Shown in pieces: positions 1 through 7,805 of a DNA stretch of 64,000 bases. Source of the DNA: Streptomyces omiyaensis (GTDB lineage Bacteria > Actinomycetota > Actinomycetes > Streptomycetales > Streptomycetaceae); assembly GCF_014650895.1 (NCBI RefSeq), contig NZ_BMVV01000026.1, positions 1 to 64,000 on the forward strand, given 5' to 3'. The notes under the pieces are model-generated. The model saw only the letters and a program-made list of their open reading frames with translations. It was not told the DNA's origin and searched no databases. The translations under genes and the position numbers were made by a program. How positions within the stretch are numbered: position 1 is the stretch's first letter; the number at the start of each line of letters is the position of its first letter.

Positions 1-347
1 TCGTACGCGGTGTCCACGCCCTGCGCGATGTCCGGGGACTGCGACCCGATGGACACCGACACGCCGCAGGAGGCGCCGTCGAAGCCCTTCTTCGAGGAGT
101 CGTAGCCGATGTCGAGGATCGCCTCGCGCACCAGCTGGGCGATGGGCGCGTAGGCGGTGGTGGTGACCTCGCCGGCGATGTGGACCTGGCCGGTGGTGAT
201 GAGCGTCTCGACGGCCACCCGGGCCTGCGGGTCCTGGGCGAGGAGGGCGTCCAGGACGGTGTCGCTGATCCGGTCGGCGATCTTGTCGGGATGGCCCTCG
301 GTGACGGACTCCGAGGTGAACAGACGTCTGGTCGCGGTGCGGGTCAT
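1..347 (-). CDS. metK: S-adenosylmethionine synthetase, N-terminal part (cut by window edge)
   Basis: The first ~115 residues of methionine adenosyltransferase, which makes SAM from methionine and ATP in the cytoplasm. The start MTRTATRRLFTSESV is followed by the diagnostic VTEGHPDKIADRISD segment, which binds ATP and metal, and later by GEVTTTAYAPI. The ATG at 347-345 lies one base beyond the stop codon of the MFS gene, so the two are probably co-transcribed with the tautomerase and transporter. The 3' end is outside the window. A SAM synthetase at the edge of a cluster with two methyltransferases could be a dedicated SAM supply or simply the housekeeping copy. The family call is secure; the role in the cluster is inference. 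Confidence 0.93.
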   Translation of the reverse strand, partial: MTRTATRRLFTSESVTEGHPDKIADRISDTVLDALLAQDPQARVAVETLITTGQVHIAGEVTTTAYAPIAQLVREAILDIGYDSSKKGFDGASCGVSVSIGSQSPDIAQGVDTAY

Positions 348-348
348 G

Positions 349-1659
349 TCAGGCAGCCTTCACAAGGTTCGTCTCGGCCTCGCGGGTGGCGCGCACCCCG
401 AGGAGGGACCGGTACAGGAGCAGCGCGGCGACACCCGCGGTGGCGTACAGCAGGCTCATGCCGACGGCGGGGACGAAGGCTCCGAGCGTGACGCACAGGG
501 CGGCGACGAGCAGGCCGACGCGCGCGTTGAGGGCGTAGGCGGCCATGTACTTGGTGCGTGCCCCGGGATCGATGAGGTCGGCCAGCAGGGCCTGGCGCAC
601 CGGGACGCTGGCGATCTCGCCGACGGTGAGCAGGACGGCGGCGGCGATCAGCACCCAGCCGGAGTTGCTGACGGCCCAGATCATGTAGCCGACGGTGAAG
701 ACGACGATGCCGCCGTACAGCCGGGTGCGTTCGCCGACCCTCCCCAGGAGGGTCTTGGCGGCCAGGATGAGGGCGACGACCAGGGCGGCGTTGACCGCGC
801 GCAGGACGCCGAGGATCGCCGTGCCGTCGACGTCGAGGCCGAAGGACCCGAGGGAGAGGAGGGTCTGGCGGGGGAACTCGTCGGCGAGCCGGACGGCGAT
901 GTAGTAGCCGATCTGCATCTCGACGGCCGCGATCAGCGCGGCGGCGGCCAGCTGCCGCAGGAAGATCCGGTCGCGGGCGACGGCGAGATAGCCGCGGACC
1001 ATCGCGGCCGGGCCGGACGGGCCGGGAGCACCGGTGGCGGGGGCGGTCTCGCTGATCCACCGCCACATCACCGCCGTGGTCAGCAGGCAGAGGACGGCGG
1101 CGCCGGTCAGCAGCTGGAGGAAGTGCCCGTCGTACAGGAAGCCGCCGAGCAACGCGCCGACGGTGAAGGCCAGGTTGATGGACCAGTAGTTGATCGTGTA
1201 GACGAGCGGGCGGTTCTCGGGGGTGGAGACGTCCACCATCATCGCGTCGGCCGCCGGGGTGGCCAGCTGCGAACAGCAGGTGTTCAGCAGGAACAGCCCG
1301 AAGGTCGCGGGTCCCGAGCTCCACCAGGGCGAGTTGGCGAGGGCGAGGAGGGCGAAGGTGACGGTGGCGCCGAGTTCGCCGGCCACCATGACCGGGCGCC
1401 TGCCGTGGACGTCGGCCAGGTGGCCGCCGAGGAAGTTGGCCGCGATGCCCGCCGCCGCCACGCAGACCGTGAGGGCACCCGCGACGGCGGCGCCGTACAG
1501 CCCCGCGAGGTGGATGACGAGCAGCGGCATCAGCATGATCGAGAGAAGCCGCTGGACGAAACCGACGCCGAGGCGGAGGCGGATGTTGGGGTGCAGGGAG
1601 CGCAGGGTGAGGGCGGACCGCGCGTCGTCCGCCGCTTCCTTCGCCTCCGCCGTGCTCAT
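349..1659 (-). CDS. MFS transporter (drug/metabolite efflux type)
   Basis: A 436-residue membrane protein of the major facilitator superfamily, probably about 12 helices. After a short charged N-terminus come hydrophobic segments starting near VGFVQRLLSIMLMPLLVIHL. A cytoplasmic loop NFLGGHLADVHGRRPVMVAG carries the family motif-A pattern (G-x-L-A-D-x-x-G-R-R). I chose ATG 1659 because its start overlaps the tautomerase stop codon (ATGA), which suggests translational coupling; an in-frame upstream extension to 1839 has no membrane-protein character. It ends immediately before metK. A likely role is product export or self-resistance at the left end of the cluster. The substrate cannot be read from the sequence. 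Confidence 0.88.
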   Translation of the reverse strand: MSTAEAKEAADDARSALTLRSLHPNIRLRLGVGFVQRLLSIMLMPLLVIHLAGLYGAAVAGALTVCVAAAGIAANFLGGHLADVHGRRPVMVAGELGATVTFALLALANSPWWSSGPATFGLFLLNTCCSQLATPAADAMMVDVSTPENRPLVYTINYWSINLAFTVGALLGGFLYDGHFLQLLTGAAVLCLLTTAVMWRWISETAPATGAPGPSGPAAMVRGYLAVARDRIFLRQLAAAALIAAVEMQIGYYIAVRLADEFPRQTLLSLGSFGLDVDGTAILGVLRAVNAALVVALILAAKTLLGRVGERTRLYGGIVVFTVGYMIWAVSNSGWVLIAAAVLLTVGEIASVPVRQALLADLIDPGARTKYMAAYALNARVGLLVAALCVTLGAFVPAVGMSLLYATAGVAALLLYRSLLGVRATREAETNLVKAA

Positions 1660-1862
1660 CGCAGGCTCCGCGGCGGTCGGATCTCGTCGGCGAGCCGGCC
1701 CCCCTTGCCCCAGTGGTCGGGAGCCACGTCCCGGATGATCACGGTGACGGCTTCGTCGGGGCAGCCGGAGACCCGGGTGACGACATCGGTGATGCCGGCC
1801 ACGAGGTCTCTGCGGCTCTCCCGGTCGTTGCCCTGCCACCAGTTGACGGTGATCACCGGCAT
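1656..1862 (-). CDS. 4-oxalocrotonate tautomerase-family small protein
   Basis: A 68-residue protein beginning MPVITVNWWQGND. The Pro directly after the initiator Met is the catalytic base of the tautomerase superfamily, and the length (about 60-75 residues) fits single-domain members, which work as oligomers. The C-terminal half IIRDVAPDHWGKGG is also family-typical. ATG 1862 was chosen so that Pro becomes residue 1 of the mature protein; an AAAAGGACC ribosome site lies upstream. It is the first gene of a minus-strand unit with the MFS gene (4-bp overlap) and metK. The substrate is unknown; an enol/keto tautomer of a pathway intermediate is plausible. Confidence 0.85.
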   Translation of the reverse strand: MPVITVNWWQGNDRESRRDLVAGITDVVTRVSGCPDEAVTVIIRDVAPDHWGKGGRLADEIRPPRSLR

Positions 1863-1989
1863 GTCAGCGGTCCTTTTCTGCAGAAGACGACAAAGAGCGC
1901 GGAATACTTTTCCAGGGTGCGGGCACAGGAGCGGCGGCTCGAGAATCTCCCGCCGTCCCCGGGTCGGCAAGCGGCGATCGCGCAAGCGG

Positions 1990-2009
1990 CACGACTTGAA
2001 CAAGTCGTG
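1990..2009. promoter_or_regulatory. 20-bp operator-like palindrome
   Basis: A perfect inverted repeat with 9-bp arms CACGACTTG and CAAGTCGTG around a 2-base AA centre. Its length, small central gap and placement between divergent promoters are typical of a binding site for a dimeric repressor (TetR- or GntR-like). It is too short-looped to be a good RNA hairpin. No regulator gene is seen in the window, so the cognate protein would be encoded elsewhere. The arms are directly visible; the function is inference. Confidence 0.5.
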
Positions 2010-2157
2010 GATTTCCTCGGGCCTTTTTCCCGTGGTAGCGGACGTCGAGTTGGTGAAGTCGCGGCGCAATTCCTGGATGTCTTGCCGTCGATTTCCGGCC
2101 GTGGTGTGATCAGCGCCGTCCTGCCCGGCCGGTCCCGTCCGATCGCCGCCGGGCGTT

Positions 2158-2217
2158 CTCCCGTGACGGGACGGCCCGGCGCGCCCGATGCCCGCGCGGC
2201 CCCGCCCGTCACGGGAG
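2158..2217. repeat. Paired CCCGTnACGGG palindromes forming a 13-bp-arm inverted repeat
   Basis: CTCCCGTGACGGG at 2158-2170 and CCCGTCACGGGAG at 2205-2217 are perfect reverse complements 34 bp apart. Each half contains an 11-bp palindrome (CCCGT-n-ACGGG), so the same motif occurs twice with centres 45 bp apart. It sits 28 bp before the dioxygenase start. It could be two copies of an operator (cooperative binding or looping) or a large stem in the 5' leader; the sequence alone does not decide between these. Confidence 0.5.
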
Positions 2218-2245
2218 CACTGGGCTCCCGACCCGCTCGGAAGGA

Positions 2246-3112
2246 ATGCTGGTGTCCCTCTTCGACCTACGCAGGATCGGCGGCAGGATCGGCGCGGAGG
2301 TGATGGGCGTCGACCTCTCCTCCGAGCTGTCGGACGCCGTCTTCCGGCAGATCCACGACGCGTTCCTGGAGCACAAGGTCCTGTTCTTCCGCGACCAGGA
2401 CATCACCGACGCCCACCAGCTCGCCTTCGCCGCGAGGTTCGGGCCGCTCACCGCCCCGCATCCGATGATGCGGACGATCGACGGCACCCCCCAGGTGATC
2501 CCGGTCGACGGGGAGGACCAGCGTGCCGACCACTGGCACACCGACGTCAGCTTCACCACCGCCCCGTCGCTGGGCACGAGCCTGCGCAGCGTGGTGCTGC
2601 CGCCCTACGGCGGGGACACGATGGTCGCGAACGCGGCCGCCGGGTACCGGGACCTGCCGGCGGAGCTGCGCGCGATAGCGGACGGCCTGTGGGCCGTGCA
2701 CACCAATCACGCGGAGCAGCCTCGGCTCGGCACCGAGCGCGGCGAGAAGGTCAGGGAGGCCTTCCTGGCCCGCCGCTTCGAGGCCGCGCACCCGGTGGTG
2801 CGGGTGCATCCCGAGTCCGGTGAGCCGAGCCTGTTCCTCGGCGGTTTCGCGCAGTGGCTGGTCGGGATGACCCCGCGCGAGTCGCGGCCGATCATCGACG
2901 TGCTGCAGTCGTACGTGCGGCGCCCGGAGAACACCGCGCGGTGGTCCTGGCGCCCCGGCGACGTGCTGATCTTCGACAACCGCGCCACCCAGCACTACGC
3001 GGTCAACGACTACGACCGCCATCAGCGGGTGCTGCACCGGGTGTCGGTCGACGGCGACGTGCCGGTCGGTCTCGACGGCAAGCGCAGCTACGCCCTGCGG
3101 GAGGGCGAGTGA
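2246..3112 (+). CDS. TauD/TfdA-family Fe(II)/2-oxoglutarate dioxygenase
   Basis: A 288-residue cytoplasmic enzyme expected to hydroxylate, desaturate or cleave a small substrate with O2 and 2-oxoglutarate. The iron ligands are visible: His98 and Asp100 in HWHTDVSF and the distal His250 in NRATQHYAVND, with a downstream Arg (RVLHR) for the 2-oxoglutarate carboxylate. Length is normal for TauD. The GGAAGGA ribosome site touches ATG 2246 directly, so GTG 2252, with better spacing, may be the true start. It is the first gene of the operon and its stop overlaps the aldolase start (GTGA). The substrate is unknown. Confidence 0.87.
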   Translation: MLVSLFDLRRIGGRIGAEVMGVDLSSELSDAVFRQIHDAFLEHKVLFFRDQDITDAHQLAFAARFGPLTAPHPMMRTIDGTPQVIPVDGEDQRADHWHTDVSFTTAPSLGTSLRSVVLPPYGGDTMVANAAAGYRDLPAELRAIADGLWAVHTNHAEQPRLGTERGEKVREAFLARRFEAAHPVVRVHPESGEPSLFLGGFAQWLVGMTPRESRPIIDVLQSYVRRPENTARWSWRPGDVLIFDNRATQHYAVNDYDRHQRVLHRVSVDGDVPVGLDGKRSYALREGE

Positions 3113-3891
3113 GCACCGGGCCCGGGCAGTTCGCCGCGCGGCTGCGCCGCCGGGAGCCGATGGTCGGCTACTGGATCGCCCTGGACAACCCGGCCGGGAC
3201 CGAGCGGATCGCCGGTCTCGGTTACGACTACGTCGGCGTCGACGGCCAGCACGGCGTGCTGCACCAGCCCGGCTGGCAGGCGGCGATGCTCGCGGTCGAC
3301 GCCCGCGGCCGGTCCGCCGGGGTGATCCGGGTGCCGTCGCCCGACCCGGTCGCGATCGGCGTCGCCCTGGACACCGGGGCGCGCGCCGTGATCGTCCCCA
3401 TGGTGGAGACCGCCGAGCAGACCAGGACCGTGGTCCGGGCCTGCCGGCACCATCCGGCGGGCACCCGCAGTCTGGGCGGTCCGGTCCGGGCCGAGGTGCG
3501 GCTCGGGTCGGTGCCCGCCGAGATCGACGAGCAGGTCGCCTGCATCGTGATGATCGAGACGGCGGCCGCGCTGAACGACCTGGAGGCCATCTGCGCCACC
3601 GAGGGGCTGGACGCGGTGTACGTGGGCCCCGCCGACCTGTCGGCGGCGCTCGGGGCGCGCTTCTTCGGCGATCCGGCGGCCGCGGACGCGCTGGAGGCGG
3701 CGCTGGTGCGGATCAAGGACGCCGCCCGTCGCAACGGCATCGCCTGCGGCATCCACGTCCTGGACGGCGAGAACGCCGCGAAGCGGCTCGCCGAGGGCTT
3801 CACCTTCGCCACCGTCTCCAGCGACATCACCCACCTTCAGCAGGCCGCCGCCGCACATCTGGCCGCGGCCCGCGGTCTCGGCACGGTCTGA
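3109..3891 (+). CDS. HpcH/HpaI-type class II aldolase
   Basis: A 260-residue TIM-barrel aldolase of the HpcH/HpaI (2-dehydro-3-deoxyglucarate aldolase-like) family, which adds or removes pyruvate-type donors with a divalent metal. All active-site residues are visible: His48 in DGQHGV, Arg74 in GVIRVP, Glu150 in VMIETAAAL and Asp176 in YVGPADLSAALG. GTG 3109 is used because it overlaps the dioxygenase stop, giving a coupled pair. A hydroxy-oxo-acid made or split here would be a natural partner for the dioxygenase before it and the PLP enzyme after it; that link is inference. Confidence 0.88.
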   Translation: MSTGPGQFAARLRRREPMVGYWIALDNPAGTERIAGLGYDYVGVDGQHGVLHQPGWQAAMLAVDARGRSAGVIRVPSPDPVAIGVALDTGARAVIVPMVETAEQTRTVVRACRHHPAGTRSLGGPVRAEVRLGSVPAEIDEQVACIVMIETAAALNDLEAICATEGLDAVYVGPADLSAALGARFFGDPAAADALEAALVRIKDAARRNGIACGIHVLDGENAAKRLAEGFTFATVSSDITHLQQAAAAHLAAARGLGTV

Positions 3892-3917
3892 CCGCGCGGG
3901 ACAGGAGAGGGGAAACC

Positions 3918-4874
3918 GTGACGACAGAGCTCAGCACGCCGGCACCGGCCGGGCCGGCGGGCGCACCGGCCGGGTCGGTGGACGACCTGGTCGGGCGGAC
4001 GCCGCTGCTCGACGTGCCGCTGCCCGGACTCGGCGCGTCGGTGCGGTTGCTGGCCAAGCTGGAGACGGCCAACCCGCTGTCCAGCGTGAAGGACCGGGCC
4101 GCGCTGTTCATGATGCGGGCGGCCGAGGAGGCCGGGCTGCTGCCGCCGACCGGCGGCACCGTCATCGAGTGCTCCTCGGGCAGCACCGGCATCTCGCTGG
4201 CCGCGCTGTGCGCCCGGCGCGGCCACCGCTGCGTCATCGTGATGCCCGACAACGCCACCGAGGAACGCCGCCTGCTCCTGCGCGCGCTGGGCGCCGAGGT
4301 GCACCTCGTGCCGGCCGGGGACGGGCTGATGGCCGCCTGGGCGTACGCCGAGGAGCTGCAGCGGACCGTGCCCGGCTCGTGGGTCCCGCACCAGGACCGC
4401 AACCCGGCCAACCCGGCGGCGCACTACGCGACCACCGGACCGGAGATCTGGCAGGTCCTCGGCGACCGGATCGACGTGCTGGTGTGCGGGGTCGGCACCG
4501 GCGGCACCCTCACCGGCACCGCCCGCTACCTGAAGGAGCGCACCGCACTGCACGTGGTGGCCGTCGAACCGGCCCGCAGCGCCGTGCTGTCGGGCGGCCC
4601 GGCCGGGCCGCACGGCATTCCCGGCATCGGCGCCGGGTACGTCTCCGAGATCACCGACCTGTCCCTGGTGGACGAGGTCGTCGCGGTCACCGACGAGGCG
4701 GCCGCGGTGACCACCCAGGAGGTCACCCGCGCCACCGGCGTGCCCGTCGGCGTCTCCTCCGGGGCCGCCGCCTGGGCCGCCCGTACCGTGACCGCCCGCT
4801 CCCGCTGGGCGGGCGCGACGGTCGTCACCGTCTTCCCCGACAGCGGGGAGCGCTACCTGTCGACGGCCCGCTGA
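3918..4874 (+). CDS. Cysteine synthase-like PLP enzyme (variant substrate loop)
   Basis: A 318-residue fold-type II PLP enzyme of the O-acetylserine sulfhydrylase/CBS family. Lys58 in SSVKDRAALF is the Schiff-base lysine, and the phosphate-binding GTGGT loop is present (GVGTGGTLTGTA). The substrate-carboxylate loop reads SSGSTG (86-91) where true cysteine synthases, including the second copy at 22890, have TSGNTG. The Asn-to-Ser change suggests beta-replacement with another nucleophile or another acyl/phospho-amino acid. It lies 26 bp after the aldolase. Such enzymes make 2,3-diaminopropionate, O-ureidoserine or other beta-substituted alanines; which applies here cannot be told. Confidence 0.85.
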   Translation: MTTELSTPAPAGPAGAPAGSVDDLVGRTPLLDVPLPGLGASVRLLAKLETANPLSSVKDRAALFMMRAAEEAGLLPPTGGTVIECSSGSTGISLAALCARRGHRCVIVMPDNATEERRLLLRALGAEVHLVPAGDGLMAAWAYAEELQRTVPGSWVPHQDRNPANPAAHYATTGPEIWQVLGDRIDVLVCGVGTGGTLTGTARYLKERTALHVVAVEPARSAVLSGGPAGPHGIPGIGAGYVSEITDLSLVDEVVAVTDEAAAVTTQEVTRATGVPVGVSSGAAAWAARTVTARSRWAGATVVTVFPDSGERYLSTAR

Positions 4875-4905
4875 TCCGTCGTCTCCTCACGAAAGACAGG
4901 CAGAC

Positions 4906-6747
4906 ATGTGTCGGATCTTCGGTTACTTCAACGCGGCGGCGACGCCGCACGAGATGCGCGCCGTCGCCGCCCTCCAGCGGCACGGGGGCCCGGACGCCAC
5001 CCGGACCGCGCGGGCCCCCGGCTGGGGCCTCGGCAGCAACCGGCTCGCCGTCGTCGACCTGGACGGCGGGGAGCAGCCCTACGGCCGGGACGGCCGGGTG
5101 CGGGTCGTGTTCAACGGCGAGATCTACAACCACGAGGAGCTGCGCGCCCGCCTGGTGGCGCGGGGCCACGACGTCCCCGACCGCTGTGACGGCTCGGTGC
5201 TGCCCGCGCTGTACCTGGAGTACGGCGAGGGGTTCACCGACCACCTCGACGGCATGTACGCGCTGGCGCTGGTCGACGAGCGCGGCCCGGTGCCGCGGCT
5301 GCTGCTCGCCACCGACCACATCGGGATGAAACCGCTGTACCTGCGGTGGGACGCGGCGGGGCGCTCCCTGCGCTTCTCCTCCGAACTGCCCGCGCTGCTC
5401 GGCTTCGGCGGGATCGGCGCCCGGGTGCGGGAGTCGGCGCTCGACGCGTACCTGGCGACCAGGACGCCGTTCGGCACGCGGACCGTGTACGAGGACGTGG
5501 ACGTCCTCCAGCCGGGCACCACCTGGGTGTGCGAGCTCGGCGGCACCCCCCGCGTGCGCCGGCGGTCCGCCGACGCGGCCGGGGAGCCGGTGCCGGACGG
5601 CTTCACCGCGGCCCGGCGGGTGCGCAGGACGTTGCGCGCGGAGGTCGGCCGGCTGCTCGTCGCGGACGTGCCGGTGGCCCTGATCACCTCCGGCGGTCTG
5701 GACTCCAGCCTGGTGACGGCGCTCGCCGCCGAGCGGGGCCCGGTGGACACCTTCAACATCGCCTACCGGGGGGCGTGGCCGTTCGACGAGCGGCACTTCG
5801 CGCGGGAGGTCGCCGAACGGGCCGGGGCGACGCACCACCAGGTGGAGATCGACCCGGCGGACTTCCCCTCGCTCCTCCAGGACACGGTGTGGCATCTGGG
5901 CCAGCCGAACGCCGACCCGATCGCGCTGAGCACGTACGCGCTGTTCCGGGCCGTGCGCGAGGCCGGTTTCACGGTGGCGCTGACCGGTGACGCCGCCGAC
6001 GAGGTGTTCGGCGGGTACGAGCGGATGCGGGTGGCGGCGGAGCGGTCCGCCGCGGGCGAGGAGTGGGCCGCGGGATACCTGGACGCGCTGTCCGCCGCCC
6101 CGGCCGCGCTGCGGACGCGCCTGTACACCGCCGACTACCGGGCCCACGCCGCGGCCGATCCGGCACTGCCCTCCGGTGTCCTGGCCGAGCTGCTCCACGG
6201 TCCCGGCACGGTCCTGGACCGGATCACCCGGTTCGAGCTGGAGCAGCGGCTGCCCGCCTACCACCTGCGCCGGGTCGACCACTTGAGCATGGCGTCCTCG
6301 GTGGAGGCGCGGGTGCCGTTCTGCCAGCGGTCGGTGGTCGCGCTCGGCCGGGCGCTCGCGGACCACCAGCGGATCCAGGGCGGACAGGTCAAGCGGACGC
6401 TGTACGCGGCGGCGGCGGGGCTGCTGCCGGAGCGGGTCCTCACCCGCCCCAAGCAGCCGTTCACACTGCCGGTGACGGCGATGCTGCGGCCGGGCACCCC
6501 GCTGTGGGAGCACGCCCGGGACCTGCTGGCGGCGGACCGGCTCGCGCAGCGGGGCCAGCTGGACGGCGCGGCGGTCGAGGCGCTCTTCACGGCGCAGGCC
6601 GAACGGCCCGACGACGGCGCCGCGCTCGCGCTGTGGGCGCTGCTCGCCTACGAGGTGTGGCACGAGCAGTTCCGCCGCCCGGGGGCCCTCCCCGGGGCCT
6701 CGCCGGTGCTGCCGGACGCGCCGCGGACACTGGCGGTGGCGGCGTGA
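4906..6747 (+). CDS. asnB: Asparagine synthetase (glutamine-hydrolysing) family
   Basis: A 613-residue two-domain amidotransferase. The N-terminal glutaminase starts MCRIFGYF, with the nucleophile Cys2, and has RLAVVDLDGGEQPYG and FNGEIYNHEELR. The C-terminal synthetase has the ATP pyrophosphatase loop SGGLDSS at 262-268 and the TGDAADEVFGGYERM segment. It activates a carboxylate as its adenylate and amidates it with ammonia from glutamine. Length matches AsnB; no residue required for glutaminase function appears lost. Within this operon it may amidate a pathway acid rather than aspartate. Its stop overlaps the next start (GTGA). Confidence 0.92.
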   Translation: MCRIFGYFNAAATPHEMRAVAALQRHGGPDATRTARAPGWGLGSNRLAVVDLDGGEQPYGRDGRVRVVFNGEIYNHEELRARLVARGHDVPDRCDGSVLPALYLEYGEGFTDHLDGMYALALVDERGPVPRLLLATDHIGMKPLYLRWDAAGRSLRFSSELPALLGFGGIGARVRESALDAYLATRTPFGTRTVYEDVDVLQPGTTWVCELGGTPRVRRRSADAAGEPVPDGFTAARRVRRTLRAEVGRLLVADVPVALITSGGLDSSLVTALAAERGPVDTFNIAYRGAWPFDERHFAREVAERAGATHHQVEIDPADFPSLLQDTVWHLGQPNADPIALSTYALFRAVREAGFTVALTGDAADEVFGGYERMRVAAERSAAGEEWAAGYLDALSAAPAALRTRLYTADYRAHAAADPALPSGVLAELLHGPGTVLDRITRFELEQRLPAYHLRRVDHLSMASSVEARVPFCQRSVVALGRALADHQRIQGGQVKRTLYAAAAGLLPERVLTRPKQPFTLPVTAMLRPGTPLWEHARDLLAADRLAQRGQLDGAAVEALFTAQAERPDDGAALALWALLAYEVWHEQFRRPGALPGASPVLPDAPRTLAVAA

Positions 6748-7805
6748 TCGGCCATCTCGCGTACGCGGCGGGCAGTCCCTGCCCCACCTTCGTGCTGGAC
6801 GCCGGACGGCTGCCGCGGGACGACGAGGCGCTTCTCGGGCACCTCGCCGAGGCCCGCCGCTACCTGGTGTCGGCGGGTGGCGCGCACGTGCTGAAGATCG
6901 CGCTGGTGGAGCCGTCCGCGCACCCGATGTTCGATCTGGACTACCGGTTCGTGCAGGCGCTGCCCGGCGCCCCCGACCGGTTCGACCTGCGGGGTTCATG
7001 CGGTCATTCGATCCTGTCGGCGGTGGTGGCCGCCGCCCGCTCGGGGATGCTGCCGCGGCTGGTGCCGGGGGCGCGGATCCGGGTCCAGGTGCTCAACAAC
7101 GGCGACAGCGTGGTGTGCGAGGTCGACCGGGTGGAGCGGGACGGGGCGGCCTTCACGGTCACCTTCGTCCAGTCGGCGCCGGTGCCGTTCGGTGAGCTGC
7201 TGCCCGCCGGGGCCCCCCGCACGCCGCTGTCGGCGGGCGCCGACCGGACCGAGGTGTCGCTGGTCGCGAGCGCCAACGCGTACGCCTTCGTGGACGCACG
7301 CGAGCTCGGGGTTCCCGACCGGGCCGCGCTGTTCGGCGCGGGCGACGAGCTCCTCGGCCGGCTGGAGGCGCTGCGCGCGGCGGCGGCCGGCCGGCTGGGC
7401 TGGCCGGCCGACGGGGCCTTCCCGAAGATCGCTGCGGTACTGCCCGCCGAGGACGGCGGGATCGCGGCCCGGGCCGTGACGGTGCCGGGCTGGCATCCGT
7501 CGATCGCGCTGACCGGGGTGGTGTGCCTGGGGACGGCCGTACGGATCCCGGGCACCGTGCCGTGGCGGATCGCCCGCGAGAACGGGGCCGACACGGGACC
7601 GCTGGAGATCGTGACGACGGGCGGCCGCACGGCCGTCACGGCGGTCACGGCGGCACCGGGTGCGGCCGACGGCGAGGGCGCCCTGCTGTGGGCGACCGTC
7701 GCGCGCAAGAGCGTCACTTTCCAGGGTTCGTTCGTCCTGACGCCCCTGAGCCATCTGCAATTCGAGGAGGTCGCCCAATGCCTGGCGTTGTCGGGGGCGG
7801 CATGA
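6744..7805 (+). CDS. PrpF-like aconitate isomerase family protein
   Basis: A 353-residue protein of the PrpF/DAP-epimerase fold, members of which isomerise 2-methylaconitate-type unsaturated acids. The Gly-Ser-Cys-Gly-His motif at 84-88 (DLRGSCGHSILSAVV) supplies the catalytic Cys86, with a matching C-terminal half (ALTGVVCLGTAVRIPGT, then VARKSVTFQGSFVLT). GTG 6744 overlaps the asparagine synthetase stop, and the gene ends in an ATGA overlap with the flavoprotein gene. A role in moving a double bond in a polycarboxylate or dehydro-amino acid intermediate is plausible. The family assignment is moderately firm; the substrate is unknown. Confidence 0.75.
   Translation: MIGHLAYAAGSPCPTFVLDAGRLPRDDEALLGHLAEARRYLVSAGGAHVLKIALVEPSAHPMFDLDYRFVQALPGAPDRFDLRGSCGHSILSAVVAAARSGMLPRLVPGARIRVQVLNNGDSVVCEVDRVERDGAAFTVTFVQSAPVPFGELLPAGAPRTPLSAGADRTEVSLVASANAYAFVDARELGVPDRAALFGAGDELLGRLEALRAAAAGRLGWPADGAFPKIAAVLPAEDGGIAARAVTVPGWHPSIALTGVVCLGTAVRIPGTVPWRIARENGADTGPLEIVTTGGRTAVTAVTAAPGAADGEGALLWATVARKSVTFQGSFVLTPLSHLQFEEVAQCLALSGAA

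Larger units (their letters stand above)
1863..2245. promoter_or_regulatory. Divergent promoter region between tautomerase and dioxygenase operons
   Basis: A 383-bp non-coding stretch between two divergently transcribed units. It is richer in A/T than its surroundings near 1873-1920 and holds several palindromes: a 10-bp perfect one at 1876-1885 (TTCTG/CAGAA), a 20-bp one at 1990-2009, and a pair of related palindromes at 2160-2170 and 2205-2215. No long open frame here has coding character. I see no convincing -35/-10 pair, so promoter positions are not assigned. Confidence 0.6.

Noticed and set aside
157..2109. A 650-codon open frame on the plus strand opposite the transporter and tautomerase
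   Set aside because: Its product is a low-complexity Gly/Asp/Glu/Arg-rich string with no fold, and the opposite strand holds recognisable proteins; a GC-rich shadow.
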